A DNA stretch of 64,000 nucleotides, from assembly GCF_017161445.1 (NCBI RefSeq), contig NZ_CP071060.1, positions 124,001 through 188,000 of the forward strand. The letters run 5' to 3'. The notes below the pieces were generated by a model. That model was not told where the DNA came from and made no database searches. It saw only the letters and a program-made list of their open reading frames with translations. The position numbers and the translations under genes are program-made. How positions within the stretch are numbered: the first letter of the stretch is position 1; every line of letters starts with the position of its first letter. Shown piece after piece: positions 35,178 to 44,035 of this stretch. The stretch is from Niveibacterium microcysteis. GTDB lineage: Bacteria > Pseudomonadota > Gammaproteobacteria > Burkholderiales > Rhodocyclaceae.

Positions 35178-36200
35178 TCAGGCCGCGGCGGCTTCCCCAG
35201 CCGGCAGTTCAGGCAGGCCCAGTTGTACGCGGATCTTGTTCTCGATTTCGCGTGCGGTTTCCGGGTGCGAGCGCAGGAATTCGCGCGCGTTGTCCTTGCC
35301 CTGGCCGATCTTCTCGCCGTTGTATGCGTACCACGCGCCGGACTTGTCGACAAAGCGCTGTTCGACGCCCATGTCGATGATCTCGCCTTCGCGCGAGATG
35401 CCCTCGCCGTAAAGGATGTCGAAGTGCGCTTCCTTGAACGGTGGCGCGACTTTGTTCTTCACGACCTTGACCTTGGTCTCCGAGCCGATGACTTCGTCGC
35501 CCTTCTTGATCGTGCCGGTGCGGCGGATGTCCAGACGCACCGAGGCGTAGAACTTCAGCGCATTGCCGCCGGTGGTGGTTTCGGGGTTGCCGAACATCAC
35601 GCCGATCTTCATGCGGATCTGGTTGATGAAGATGACCATGGTGTTGGTGCGCTTGATGTTGCCGGTCAGCTTGCGCAGCGCCTGCGACATCAGGCGGGCC
35701 TGCAGGCCAGGCAGTTGATCGCCCATCTCGCCCTCGATTTCGGCCTTCGGCGTCAGTGCGGCGACCGAGTCGATCACGACGATATCGACGCTGCCGGAAC
35801 GCACCAGCATATCGGCGATCTCAAGCGCCTGCTCGCCGGTATCCGGCTGCGAGATCAGCAGGTCGCCGACGTTGACGCCCAGCTTCTGCGCGTAGGACAC
35901 GTCGAGCGCGTGTTCGGCGTCGATGAAGGCGGCCACGCCACCCATCTTCTGCATCTCGGCAATCGCCTGCAGCGTGAGGGTCGTCTTGCCTGACGATTCC
36001 GGGCCGTAGATCTCGATCACGCGGCCACGCGGCAGGCCGCCAATGCCCAGCGCGATGTCCAGCCCGAGGGAGCCGGTCGACACCGCCTGGATGTCCGATT
36101 CCACTTCGCCATCGCCCATCCGCATGATGGAGCCCTTGCCGAACTGTTTTTCGATCTGGGCCAGCGCGGCCTGAAGTGCTTTCGCCTTGTTGTCGTCCAT
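35178..36200 (-). CDS. recA: Recombinase RecA
   Basis: The product is 340 residues. Walker A GPESSGKT is at 66-73. Further RecA hallmarks: [56 protein letters not shown], and [20 protein letters not shown]. It drives homologous recombination and LexA cleavage. The upstream region has a CATAAT -10, but I find no CTGT-N8-ACAG LexA box. The downstream recX is in the same operon. Confidence 0.97.
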   Translation of the reverse strand: MDDNKAKALQAALAQIEKQFGKGSIMRMGDGEVESDIQAVSTGSLGLDIALGIGGLPRGRVIEIYGPESSGKTTLTLQAIAEMQKMGGVAAFIDAEHALDVSYAQKLGVNVGDLLISQPDTGEQALEIADMLVRSGSVDIVVIDSVAALTPKAEIEGEMGDQLPGLQARLMSQALRKLTGNIKRTNTMVIFINQIRMKIGVMFGNPETTTGGNALKFYASVRLDIRRTGTIKKGDEVIGSETKVKVVKNKVAPPFKEAHFDILYGEGISREGEIIDMGVEQRFVDKSGAWYAYNGEKIGQGKDNAREFLRSHPETAREIENKIRVQLGLPELPAGEAAAA

Positions 36201-36226
36201 GGGGTTTCCTCGATTCGTTGGAAACG

Positions 36227-36232
36227 ATTATG
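36227..36232 (-). promoter_or_regulatory. -10 element of the recA promoter
   Basis: CATAAT on the minus strand about 27 nt before the recA ATG. The matching -35 is poor, which fits a promoter helped or repressed by a protein, but no LexA palindrome is visible between 36200 and 36336. Confidence 0.5.
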
Positions 36233-36335
36233 GCACAGAGATTGCGTGCGTCTCGGTCGGGCGCGTGCAGGAAAACATGGCACACTTCCGCCACTTCACC
36301 CGGCGCGCGTTTCGCGGGCCCGCGAGACCAATCCG

Positions 36336-36941
36336 ATGCCCGAACTGCCCGCCGAACTGCCTCTGTTTCCCCTGCACACCGTACTTGTCCCCGAAGCGCG
36401 ATTGCCGCTCAAGGTATTCGAGGTGCGCTACATGGACATGGTCAAGGCGTGCATTCGGGACGGCAGCAGTTTCGGCGTCTGCCTGATCGAAGAGGGCGAG
36501 GAGACCGGCGCGCCGGCAACGCCCGCCCAGGTCGGCACGAGCGCGCGCATCGTCGAGTGGGACATGGATCAGCCCGGCATCCTGCAGATTGTGGTGACCG
36601 GCGAGCGCCGGTTCCGCATTGCGCAGGCCGTCGCCCAGCCCGATGGTTTGCTCAGGGCTGTAGTCGAGTGGGTGCCGGAGCCGGAAGTGCAAGCGCCGCC
36701 CGAAGCGCTGGCCGATACCCTGCCCTTGTTGCAGGCGGTGGTTGCCGACGCGGGTGAAAAGGCGATTCCGGCGCCGCATCGTTTCGACGACGCGGCATGG
36801 GTGGGGTACCGCTATACCGAAATCCTGCCGATTCCGGTCAAGGCCAAACAAAAGTTGCTTGAGCTGGACGACCCACTGATGCGCTTGACGATCATCCAGC
36901 AGTTCCTCGTTCAACGCGGTCTGCTCAAGCAGGACGCCTGA
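36336..36941 (+). CDS. Lon N-terminal-domain (PUA-like) protein
   Basis: The product is 201 residues from an ATG at 36336. It consists only of the Lon substrate-binding domain: LPLFPLHTVLVPEARLPLKV, FEVRYMDMVKACIRDG, FGVCLIEEGEE, GTSARIVEWDM and VTGERRFRIA. There is no AAA+ or protease domain. Stand-alone members are widespread in Proteobacteria; their function is unclear. It is divergent from recA. Confidence 0.9.
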   Translation: MPELPAELPLFPLHTVLVPEARLPLKVFEVRYMDMVKACIRDGSSFGVCLIEEGEETGAPATPAQVGTSARIVEWDMDQPGILQIVVTGERRFRIAQAVAQPDGLLRAVVEWVPEPEVQAPPEALADTLPLLQAVVADAGEKAIPAPHRFDDAAWVGYRYTEILPIPVKAKQKLLELDDPLMRLTIIQQFLVQRGLLKQDA

Positions 36942-36980
36942 CGGCGTCGCGCGACCGGGGACGTATCGACACTGCTCGCC

Positions 36981-37024
36981 CAGCCCCCAGTCGGGCGCCG
37001 TCGGACCGACTTGGCTGCCGTTTT
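36981..37024 (+). terminator. Imperfect terminator after the Lon-N-domain gene
   Basis: CAGCC then AGTCGG pair with CCGACT then GGCTG (arms 36981-37017) with internal mismatches, followed by CCGTTTT. It lies in the 84-bp gap before the convergent mutY. Confidence 0.45.
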
Positions 37025-37025
37025 C

Positions 37026-38051
37026 CTAGAGGCTATCGAGCAGGCGTCGCACTGGCGTTGGCAAACCCAGCGAGTCCCATTCATGCGGTGCCGCCCAGCG
37101 CCAGGCGGGGTCGTGAATGCCTTCGCCGCTCACATCGAGTAGTTGGGGCTCCAGCGTTAGCCGGAAATGCGTGAAGGCATGTCGTAGCGGTGGCAAGGGC
37201 GTTGCGCCACCGTTTGCGCGCAGCCCGAGCGCCAGCGCATGGGCTTCGGCGTCGAGCTCGTCCGGGATCTCCGGCAATGCGTACAGGCCACCCCAGATGC
37301 CGTGTGGCGGGCGCTTCTGCAACAGCACCGCGCCATCATTGCGGGCAATCAGCACCCGACTCTGGCGCTCCGGCACAACACGTGTTGGGCGCGGCGTCGG
37401 CAGTTCCGCTTGGCGACCCTGCTGACGCGCCACGCAGCTGCCGGTAACCGGGCAATCCGCGCAGCGCGGCCGGCTTCGGGTGCAGACCGTCGCGCCCAGA
37501 TCCATCAATGATTGGGTATAGGTGTCGACGCCCTGCGCGGGCAGCAGAGATTCCGCGAGCGCCCACATCGATTGCTCCACGGCGCGTACGCCAGGAAAGC
37601 CTTCGATGCCGAAGTGGCGCGCGAGCACCCGCTTCACGTTGCCGTCGAGAATGGCTGCGCGTTCGCCGAAGCAGAACGCTGCGATCGCCGCGGCCGTCGA
37701 GCGGCCGATACCCGGCAGCTCGGCGATCGCGCTGGCCGATTGCGGAAAGCGGCCGCCGTGCATACGCGCGATCTGCTGCGCCGCGGCATGCAGGTTGCGC
37801 GCACGGGCGTAGTAACCGAGCCCGCTCCACAGCGCGAGCACGTCGTCGACCGGTGCGGCGGCGAGGGAGGCCAGATCGGGAAAGCGTGCCAGGAAACGTT
37901 GGTAGTACGGGATCACCGTATCCACCTGCGTCTGCTGCAACATGATCTCGGATAGCCACACGCGATAAGCGTCGCGGCTGGCTTGCCAAGGCAGATCGTG
38001 ACGGCCGTGCGCCCGCTGCCATGCGATCAGCGTGTCCGCGAACTGGCTCAC
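37026..38051 (-). CDS. mutY: A/G-specific adenine glycosylase MutY
   Basis: The product is 341 residues from a GTG at 38051 (GGAGAG 6 nt upstream), which overlaps the VanZ-like stop by 4 bp. Catalytic Glu in SEIMLQQTQVDTVIPYYQ, helix-hairpin-helix LPGIGRSTAAAIAAF, and Asp in LDGNVKRVLARHF. The 4Fe-4S site is C-x6-C-x2-C-x5-C (CTRSRPRCADCPVTGSC). A NUDIX-like C-terminal domain recognises 8-oxoguanine (RPPHGIWGGLYALPE). It removes A mispaired with 8-oxoG. Confidence 0.96.
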   Translation of the reverse strand: MSQFADTLIAWQRAHGRHDLPWQASRDAYRVWLSEIMLQQTQVDTVIPYYQRFLARFPDLASLAAAPVDDVLALWSGLGYYARARNLHAAAQQIARMHGGRFPQSASAIAELPGIGRSTAAAIAAFCFGERAAILDGNVKRVLARHFGIEGFPGVRAVEQSMWALAESLLPAQGVDTYTQSLMDLGATVCTRSRPRCADCPVTGSCVARQQGRQAELPTPRPTRVVPERQSRVLIARNDGAVLLQKRPPHGIWGGLYALPEIPDELDAEAHALALGLRANGGATPLPPLRHAFTHFRLTLEPQLLDVSGEGIHDPAWRWAAPHEWDSLGLPTPVRRLLDSL

Positions 38052-39112
38052 CGCACGCTCTCCGCACGCCGAGTGCCAAAGCTCAGCCAGAGCAGCGCGA
38101 AGAAGGGCCAGAAGCTGCCGACGAGCTCCGTGAGGCCGTGGAAGTTCAGCACATGGCCTTGCTGCCGGATGCGCGTCATGGCATCCCAGTAGGGGTTGTC
38201 CGGTGCGAGGTTGACGAGCGCGGTGGCCGTCATCAGCGCGAGGCCGATCAGCGTATGCCGGGTATGCACACTGGCCCGCCAGAACAGCGCCAGCAAGGCG
38301 ACCCCAATTGCGAGCCCCCGCAGCCCGCCGGGGGTCGCCCAGTGCCACGGCTGCGCGGGCACCAGGAAGAGCGAGCTGGCGAGCGTCTTCACGCCGATGC
38401 CCGCGAGCAGCACGGTGGCGGCCAGCAGCAGCGAGGGCGAGCGCATCGCGTGCCGCGCCAGCAAGCCAATCGCCACCGCATTGGCCGCCGTCAGCGCGAG
38501 CTCAACGCGCAGGAAACCGTGGCCACTCAACACATAGCTGGGCGTCAGGTCGATCAGGTTGCGCAGGTCGCCATTTGCGAACAGATAGCTGCTGGGGTTC
38601 AGCAGCGACACCCACCACAGGCCGACCACCAGCAGGCCGAACCCGCCGGTGCGGCCGGGCAGGATGCGGCGTTCGCGCCAGCGCGCGAGCGCACCGTTGT
38701 CGTCGAAGATGCGGCCGAAGCGCAGCGCGAGGATCGCGCCAAGCAGGCCGCCGGCACTGTTGGCGAAGAGGTCGATGTTGCTCGCGACGCGTGTTGGCAA
38801 GTAGTTCTGGATCGTCTCGATCGTCAGGCTCAGCAGCGTCGCGGCGATCCACACGATCAACACCCGCCGCCCCGGCGGCATGCCGCGCGACAGCACCGTG
38901 CCCCATGCGAAGCCGATCGGCGCAAAGCCGAGCACGTTCAGGCCGATATCAAGGCCGGTGAAGTAGCGGGGCCAAGGCGCAACGAGAAAGTCGAAAGGCC
39001 CCACGCCGATCGAATGCCAGCCGGAAAACGGGTGCAGACAGGCGTACGTCGTCAGCAGGGTGACGGCGATGGCGAGATCGCGAGGAAGATGATTTCGATT
39101 GGTGGATTGCAA
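38048..39112 (-). CDS. VanZ-like family membrane protein
   Basis: The product is about 354 residues from a TTG at 39112 with AGGA 7 nt upstream; a GTG at 39172 is possible but falls on the T-run of the preceding terminator. About 10 hydrophobic segments are present. The VanZ core is seen in LDIGLNVLGFAPIGFAWGTV, LLSLTIETIQNYLP, and SNIDLFANSAGGLLGAI. The second half adds further helices beyond the usual VanZ unit. The function is unknown; VanZ proteins are linked to glycopeptide tolerance only in some species. It is coupled to mutY. Confidence 0.8.
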   Translation of the reverse strand: MQSTNRNHLPRDLAIAVTLLTTYACLHPFSGWHSIGVGPFDFLVAPWPRYFTGLDIGLNVLGFAPIGFAWGTVLSRGMPPGRRVLIVWIAATLLSLTIETIQNYLPTRVASNIDLFANSAGGLLGAILALRFGRIFDDNGALARWRERRILPGRTGGFGLLVVGLWWVSLLNPSSYLFANGDLRNLIDLTPSYVLSGHGFLRVELALTAANAVAIGLLARHAMRSPSLLLAATVLLAGIGVKTLASSLFLVPAQPWHWATPGGLRGLAIGVALLALFWRASVHTRHTLIGLALMTATALVNLAPDNPYWDAMTRIRQQGHVLNFHGLTELVGSFWPFFALLWLSFGTRRAESVR

Positions 39113-39174
39113 GCCGGTGTCCTGCGCCGATGTGGCGCCCTGCGTAGAACGGTAGCACGGCTCGCGCGGCACCC

Positions 39175-39219
39175 CAAAAATGCAGAAAGGGGCCGCCCCC
39201 GATCGGGTGGCGACCCCTT
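39175..39219 (-). terminator. Intrinsic terminator after the sodium:solute symporter gene
   Basis: On the minus strand AAGGGGTCGCCACCC pairs with GGGGGCGGCCCCTT (one or two mismatches), followed after a few bases by TTTTT (A-run at 39176-39180). Confidence 0.75.
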
Positions 39220-39238
39220 GCCTGGCATGGCTACGCGC

Positions 39239-40804
39239 TCAAGGCTGCGGGTGCGGCGGACGTGCAGCACCATGGTGCGGGTGTGCGGGCTCGCCGGTGT
39301 GGTGCGGGCCGTGGCCCGCCGCTGGGTGGTAGCCCACCGGACCTGTGTGACCGACCAGCACCCCGTTGTTGCCGATCTTCTGCGGCAATAACGAGAACAG
39401 CACCATCGCGCCGATCGCAACGAGGAAGCCGACGAACTGCGGCGGCCAGGTCGCGATCCACTCTGGCGGTGTCGGCATCGCGGCGAGCGCTTCGAGCGAG
39501 AGCCAGGTCATCAGGCCCAGCACCATCGAGCCGATCGCACCCTGGTTGGTGGCCCGCTTCCAGTAGAGGCCGGTGACGAGCGGCACGAAGGCTGCGACGA
39601 AGGTGACCTTGTAGGCGTTTTCGACCAGGCCGTAGATCGACAGCTTCGAGTTCATCGCGATGTAGGTGACGCTCGCGGTGAACACCAGCACCACGGCTTG
39701 CATGATCCGCAGGAACTGGTGGTCGGTCAGGTTCGGGCGCCAGGTGGTGATCAGCGGACGCAGCAGGTTTTCCGAGAAGGTGACAGACGGCGCCAGCAGC
39801 GTCGCCGAGGCGCAGCTCTTGATCGCCGACAGCAGTGCGCCGAAGAACATGATCTGTGCGAACAGCGGTGCCTTCTGCAGCACGAGTTCCGGCAGGATCA
39901 GCTGCGAATCGCTGTCGATGTACTTGGCCACCAGATCGGGTGCGATCAGGGTCGCCGAGTAGGCGAGGAACATCGGCACGAAGGCGAAAACGAAGTACAG
40001 CGAACCGCCCAGCACCGATGCGCGCACGGCGATCTTCTCGTTGGCCGAGGATTGCACGCGCTGGAAGACGTCCTGCTGCGGAATCGAACCCAGCATCATC
40101 GTCATCCACGCTGCCATGAAGGGCACGATGGCCGACATCGTCGGTTCCGGCAGGAAGTTGAACTTGCCGTGCTCCAGCGCGTGGTTCACCACCACGCCGA
40201 CGCCGCCCACCTGATCCGACACTTCCCAGCCGATGAAGAGCAGGCCGATCACGATCACGATCATCTGGATGAAGTCGGTGATCGCCACCGACCACATGCC
40301 GCCGAACAGCGTGTAGATCAGCACCGAACCGGCCCCCAGCACCATGCCCATGTCTTGCGAGATGCCGCCGTCCGACAGCACGTTGAAGACGAGGCCCAGC
40401 GCCTTGATCTGCGCCGCAACCCAACCCAGGTACGAGATCACGATGCAGATCGTCGTGATGATCTCGACCGTGCGGCCAAAGCGTTGGCGATAGTAGTCGC
40501 CGATCGTCAGCAGGTTAAGGCGGTAAAGCGGCTTGGCGAAGAACAGGCCGACCAGGATCAGGCAAAGCGAGGAGCCGAAGGGGTCGGCCACCACGCCGTG
40601 CAGGCCCTCCTTCAGGAAGGTGGCGGGAATGCCCAGCACGGTTTCGGAGCCGAACCAGGTTGCGAACACCGTCGCGGTGACGATGTACATCGGCAGGCTG
40701 CGGCCCGCGACGGCGTAGTCGCGGCTGTTGTGTACCCGCAGCGCGGCGTAGAGGCCGATTCCGATGGAGATCAGCCAGTAGGCAATGACAAAGCTCAGCA
40801 GCAT
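39239..40804 (-). CDS. Sodium:solute symporter (SSS family)
   Basis: The product is 521 residues with about 13 membrane helices. SSS marks: VHNSRDYAVAGRSLPMYIVT, ATVFATWFGSETVLGIPATF, LTIGDYYRQRFGR, LIYTLFGGMWSVAITDFIQM, and later IPQQDVFQRVQSSANEKIA. The C-terminus ends in an unusual His/Pro/Gly-rich tail (AAGHGPHHTGEPAHPHHGAA). It should import an organic solute with Na+; which one cannot be told. Translation lacks a clear ribosome site, and a probable attenuator precedes it. Confidence 0.9.
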   Translation of the reverse strand: MLLSFVIAYWLISIGIGLYAALRVHNSRDYAVAGRSLPMYIVTATVFATWFGSETVLGIPATFLKEGLHGVVADPFGSSLCLILVGLFFAKPLYRLNLLTIGDYYRQRFGRTVEIITTICIVISYLGWVAAQIKALGLVFNVLSDGGISQDMGMVLGAGSVLIYTLFGGMWSVAITDFIQMIVIVIGLLFIGWEVSDQVGGVGVVVNHALEHGKFNFLPEPTMSAIVPFMAAWMTMMLGSIPQQDVFQRVQSSANEKIAVRASVLGGSLYFVFAFVPMFLAYSATLIAPDLVAKYIDSDSQLILPELVLQKAPLFAQIMFFGALLSAIKSCASATLLAPSVTFSENLLRPLITTWRPNLTDHQFLRIMQAVVLVFTASVTYIAMNSKLSIYGLVENAYKVTFVAAFVPLVTGLYWKRATNQGAIGSMVLGLMTWLSLEALAAMPTPPEWIATWPPQFVGFLVAIGAMVLFSLLPQKIGNNGVLVGHTGPVGYHPAAGHGPHHTGEPAHPHHGAARPPHPQP

Positions 40805-40852
40805 GGTCAGGGAGAGGGATGCGGCGAACCCAGGCGGGAACGCGAGGCCAGT

Positions 40853-40931
40853 AAAAAGCCCCCGGTGCGCACCGGAGGCCCTACTCGACAGCCTGTGCCG
40901 GCATTACGGATGACGCCGGCGCAATCGATCG
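40853..40931 (-). ncRNA. Short leader RNA or attenuator upstream of the symporter
   Basis: Transcription from the -10 at 40938 would start near 40931 and reach a hairpin at 40920-40897 (GCCGGC/GCCGGC, 12-nt loop). Next comes a strong terminator stem at 40879-40858 (GCCTCCGGTG with CGCACCGGGGGC) followed by TTTTT. The 79-nt product ends about 50 nt before the symporter ATG. It could be a conditional leader or an independent sRNA. Confidence 0.55.
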
Positions 40932-40937
40932 GGCGCG

Positions 40938-40943
40938 ATTATA
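40938..40943 (-). promoter_or_regulatory. Consensus -10 (TATAAT) after ubiB
   Basis: A perfect TATAAT in the minus direction, inside the ubiB-symporter gap. The -35 region (AAATCT-like) is weak. It is the only good promoter signal for the leader and symporter. Confidence 0.65.
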
Positions 40944-40998
40944 GCCCTGATGCGATTGAAGATTTCCCGATTTTTTGCGTGCGATCCGGGGCCGGATT

Positions 40999-42522
40999 TC
41001 AACCGTGCCAGAGGTGCCACAGTTCGATCGCCGCCAGCGCCAGGGCAGCGAATCCGACGACACGCAGCCAGGTCGCGGTACGCGCTTGCTGGCGTTCGAT
41101 TTCGGCCAGCGATTCGCGCAGCGCATCGCGGTCTTCGTGCTGCAAGGCCTGGTGCACCAGACGAGGTAGTTGCGGGAAGTACGCCGCCCAGCTTGGCGCT
41201 TCTTCCTCGACATGGCGGACAAAGGCGCGCCAGCCGATCTGCTCGTTCATCCAGCGTTCAAGGAAGGGCTTGGCGGTCTTCCACAGATCCAGTTCGGGGT
41301 CGAGTTCGCGACCCAGGCCTTCGATATTGAGCAGGGTTTTCTGCAGCAGCACCAGTTGCGGCTGAACTTCCATCTGGAAGCGGCGGGCCGTCTGGAACAG
41401 GCGCAGCAGGGTCTTGCCGAAGGAGATGTCCTTCAACGGCTTGTCGAAGATCGGCTCGCAGACGGCGCGGATCGCGCTCTCGAATTCATCGACCCGTGTG
41501 CCTGCCGGCACCCAGCCCGCGTCGACATGGGCCTGCGCGACGCGCTTGTAGTCGCGCCGGAAGAACGCAATGAAGTTCTGCGCGAGGTATTGTTTATCGC
41601 GCTCTTCCAGCGTGCCCATGATGCCGAAATCGAGCGCGATGTACTTGCCGGTCGCCGAGACGAAGATATTGCCCGGGTGCATGTCGGCGTGAAAGAAGCC
41701 GTCGCGGAACACCTGGGTGAAGAAGATCTCGACGCCGGCGCGCGACAGGGCCGGCAGGTTGACGCCCTGCTCGCGCAGACGCTCCAGCTGTGAAATCGGC
41801 GTGCCCACCATGCGCTGCATCACCATCACGCGCGACGAGCAGTAGTCCCAGTACACCTCGGGCACCACCAGCAGCGGCGAGCCCTTGAAGTTGCGCCGCA
41901 GCTGCGAACAGTTGGCGGCTTCGCGCATCAGGTCGAGCTCGTCACGCAGATGCTTGGCGAACTCGGCGACCACCTCGCGCGGCTTGAGCCGCCGGCCGTC
42001 CACCCACACGCGCTCGATCAGGTAGGCGGCGGCTTCGAGCAGCCCGAGGTCATGCTCGATCACGCGTTCGATGCCCGGACGCACCACCTTGAGTGCGACT
42101 TCCGTGCCGTCATGCAGCTCGGCGAAGTGCACCTGCGCGATCGAGGCGGATGCGATCGGCTTGCGATCGAAGCGCTTGAACACTTGATCGACCGATCGGC
42201 CGTATTCGGCCTCGATCACGGCCAGCGCCTGCTCGGTCGGGAAGGGGGGGACGCGGTCCTGCAGTTTTGCCAGCTCGTCGGCGATGTCGGGCGGGATCAG
42301 ATCGCGCCGGGTGGACAGCACCTGGCCGAACTTGACGAAGATCGGCCCGAGTGACTCAAGTGCTTCGCGCAGCCGCACCGCACGCGGGGCGGACAGATCA
42401 CGCCAGAAGAACAGCCGGCCGGCCCAGGCGGACAAACGCTCGGAGGTGCTGTCGAGGACGATCCGGTCGAGCCCGAAACGCAGGCTCACATGCACGATCT
42501 TGATCAGGCGGAACAGGCGCAC
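40999..42522 (-). CDS. ubiB: Ubiquinone biosynthesis atypical kinase UbiB
   Basis: The product is 507 residues from a GTG at 42522 (weak AGAAG ribosome site); a longer frame exists. ABC1/UbiB hallmarks: [17 protein letters not shown] (KxGQ), [33 protein letters not shown] and [15 protein letters not shown] membrane helix closes the protein ([18 protein letters not shown]). It supports ubiquinone synthesis as an ATPase. It stands apart from ubiE/ubiJ, which are not in the window. Confidence 0.94.
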   Translation of the reverse strand: MRLFRLIKIVHVSLRFGLDRIVLDSTSERLSAWAGRLFFWRDLSAPRAVRLREALESLGPIFVKFGQVLSTRRDLIPPDIADELAKLQDRVPPFPTEQALAVIEAEYGRSVDQVFKRFDRKPIASASIAQVHFAELHDGTEVALKVVRPGIERVIEHDLGLLEAAAYLIERVWVDGRRLKPREVVAEFAKHLRDELDLMREAANCSQLRRNFKGSPLLVVPEVYWDYCSSRVMVMQRMVGTPISQLERLREQGVNLPALSRAGVEIFFTQVFRDGFFHADMHPGNIFVSATGKYIALDFGIMGTLEERDKQYLAQNFIAFFRRDYKRVAQAHVDAGWVPAGTRVDEFESAIRAVCEPIFDKPLKDISFGKTLLRLFQTARRFQMEVQPQLVLLQKTLLNIEGLGRELDPELDLWKTAKPFLERWMNEQIGWRAFVRHVEEEAPSWAAYFPQLPRLVHQALQHEDRDALRESLAEIERQQARTATWLRVVGFAALALAAIELWHLWHG

Positions 42523-42692
42523 AGGCGATTCTTCTGATGGAAAACCGGGGTTCGGCCCGGGGCACGAGCCGCCGCCGGGCAAAGCCGAGACTCTACCGGC
42601 AAAGCCACGCCGGACAAAGCCGCGGGCGCCGCACCGCAACGCGGCGGGCGGCAGGCTATACTTGCCCGTTATCCGTCAACCGTGCATTTACG

Positions 42693-43358
42693 ATGAGCCG
42701 CGCCCAGAAACCGCGTCCCCAGCCCGCGCGCAACAGTAGCCAGGGCAGTACCCTGATCGGCGTCTTTGTCGGTCTCATCATCGGCGTGTTGATTGCAGCC
42801 GCGCTTGCCTGGTACTTCTCTCGGCCGTACGACTTCCAGAAGGCCGGCGGCAAGCCAGAGGCGGCACAAAGCATCGGTGGCGCACCGATCGCCCTGCCCG
42901 GCAAACCCGGCGACAAGCCGGTCGAGAAGCCGGCGGAGCAGGCCGCCACCGCAGCCCCGGCACAGCCTGCTGCACAGTCGGCGCCCGATGGCGACAAGAA
43001 ATTCGACTTCTACGACATCCTGCCGAAGGGCGATCAGGCGGCGCTGCCGCCGGCCCAGAACGCCAAACCGGCCGCGCAAGCCGAGTCGGCCGATCGCTTC
43101 TATCTGCAGCTTGGCGCCTTTGCCGACCCGTCCGAGGTCGACAACCTGAAGGCTCGCCTTGCCCTGATGGGCGTTGAGGCGAGCGTTCAGCGCATCGAGG
43201 CGGGTGACAAGGGCACACTGCACCGCGTGCGCATTGGCCCCTACGCCAAGCCGGAAGACATGAACGCCGCGCGTGCGCAATTGGCGCAGGCCGGGATCGA
43301 ATCGAACGTGGTCAAGGTCAAAGCATCGACCCCTGCCGCCACGCAGTCGGGTCACTGA
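42693..43358 (+). CDS. SPOR-domain cell division/envelope protein (FtsN-like)
   Basis: The product is 221 residues from an ATG at 42693. It is a bitopic inner-membrane protein with a short cytoplasmic N-terminus and a helix at about 24-42 (LIGVFVGLIIGVLIAAALAW). A Pro/Ala-rich periplasmic linker follows, then a C-terminal SPOR domain (FYLQLGAFADPSEVDNLKAR, LHRVRIGPYAKPEDM). SPOR domains bind denuded glycan at the septum. A TATACT at 42656-42661 is a possible -10. The dsbA-SDR genes follow. Confidence 0.88.
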   Translation: MSRAQKPRPQPARNSSQGSTLIGVFVGLIIGVLIAAALAWYFSRPYDFQKAGGKPEAAQSIGGAPIALPGKPGDKPVEKPAEQAATAAPAQPAAQSAPDGDKKFDFYDILPKGDQAALPPAQNAKPAAQAESADRFYLQLGAFADPSEVDNLKARLALMGVEASVQRIEAGDKGTLHRVRIGPYAKPEDMNAARAQLAQAGIESNVVKVKASTPAATQSGH

Positions 43359-43381
43359 ACCCATTATCGGAGCCCCAACGC

Positions 43382-44035
43382 ATGAATCGTCGTGACCTCT
43401 TCAAGCAGATCGTTTCGCTCGCCGCGCTTGCGGCCATGTCTTCGCGCGCCTTTGCGCAGAAGGCGCTGCAGGCTGGCAAGGACTTCCGCGTGATCAACCC
43501 GCCGCGGCCGACCGAGAGCGGCGATCGCATCGAGGTGCTGGAGTTTTTCTCCTACGGTTGCCCGCATTGCCACGAGCTTGAGCCGGTGGTTGAGGCCTGG
43601 CTCAAGCAGCTGCCCAAGGATGTGCAGTTCCGCCGTATTCCGATCACGTTCAATCGTGACGCGTGGACGGTGCTGGCGAAGATGTACCTGACCTACGAAC
43701 TGATGGGCGAGACCGAGCGCATGTCGCTGCCGACCTTCTCGGCGATCCACAACGACCGTGTGAATCTCGAGGACGAGGCGACCCGTAACGCCTGGCTGCA
43801 GAAGAACGGCGTCAACGTCGCCAAATTCAACGAGAACTTCCGCTCCTTCTCGGTGGCCAGCAAGTTGCAGCGCGCCACGCAGGTTGCTGCCGCCTACCAG
43901 ATCCAGGGCGTGCCGACCTTGGCGGTCGACGGCAAGTACATGACCGCACCGAGCATGACCAACTCGCTCGAAGGCACGCTCGCGGTCGTTGATCAGTTGA
44001 TCGTGCGCGCCCGCGGCGAGCGCGGACGCAAGTGA
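43382..44035 (+). CDS. dsbA: Thiol:disulfide oxidoreductase DsbA
   Basis: The product is 217 residues with a signal sequence (LFKQIVSLAALAAMSSRAFA). The redox site is FSYGCPHCHE (Cys60-Pro-His-Cys63), the DsbA type, and the cis-Pro loop is IQGVPTLAVDGKY. It oxidises Cys pairs in exported proteins and is recycled by DsbB. It follows the SPOR gene by 24 bp and overlaps the SDR by 4 bp. Confidence 0.95.
   Translation: MNRRDLFKQIVSLAALAAMSSRAFAQKALQAGKDFRVINPPRPTESGDRIEVLEFFSYGCPHCHELEPVVEAWLKQLPKDVQFRRIPITFNRDAWTVLAKMYLTYELMGETERMSLPTFSAIHNDRVNLEDEATRNAWLQKNGVNVAKFNENFRSFSVASKLQRATQVAAAYQIQGVPTLAVDGKYMTAPSMTNSLEGTLAVVDQLIVRARGERGRK

Noticed and set aside
36201..36335. LexA-box search hits
   Set aside because: Only single half-sites (CTGT, CTG) without correctly spaced partners.
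38041..39391. 456-codon plus-strand frame opposite mutY/VanZ
   Set aside because: Gln/Arg-rich shadow frame; the minus-strand genes have motifs and a coupled start/stop.
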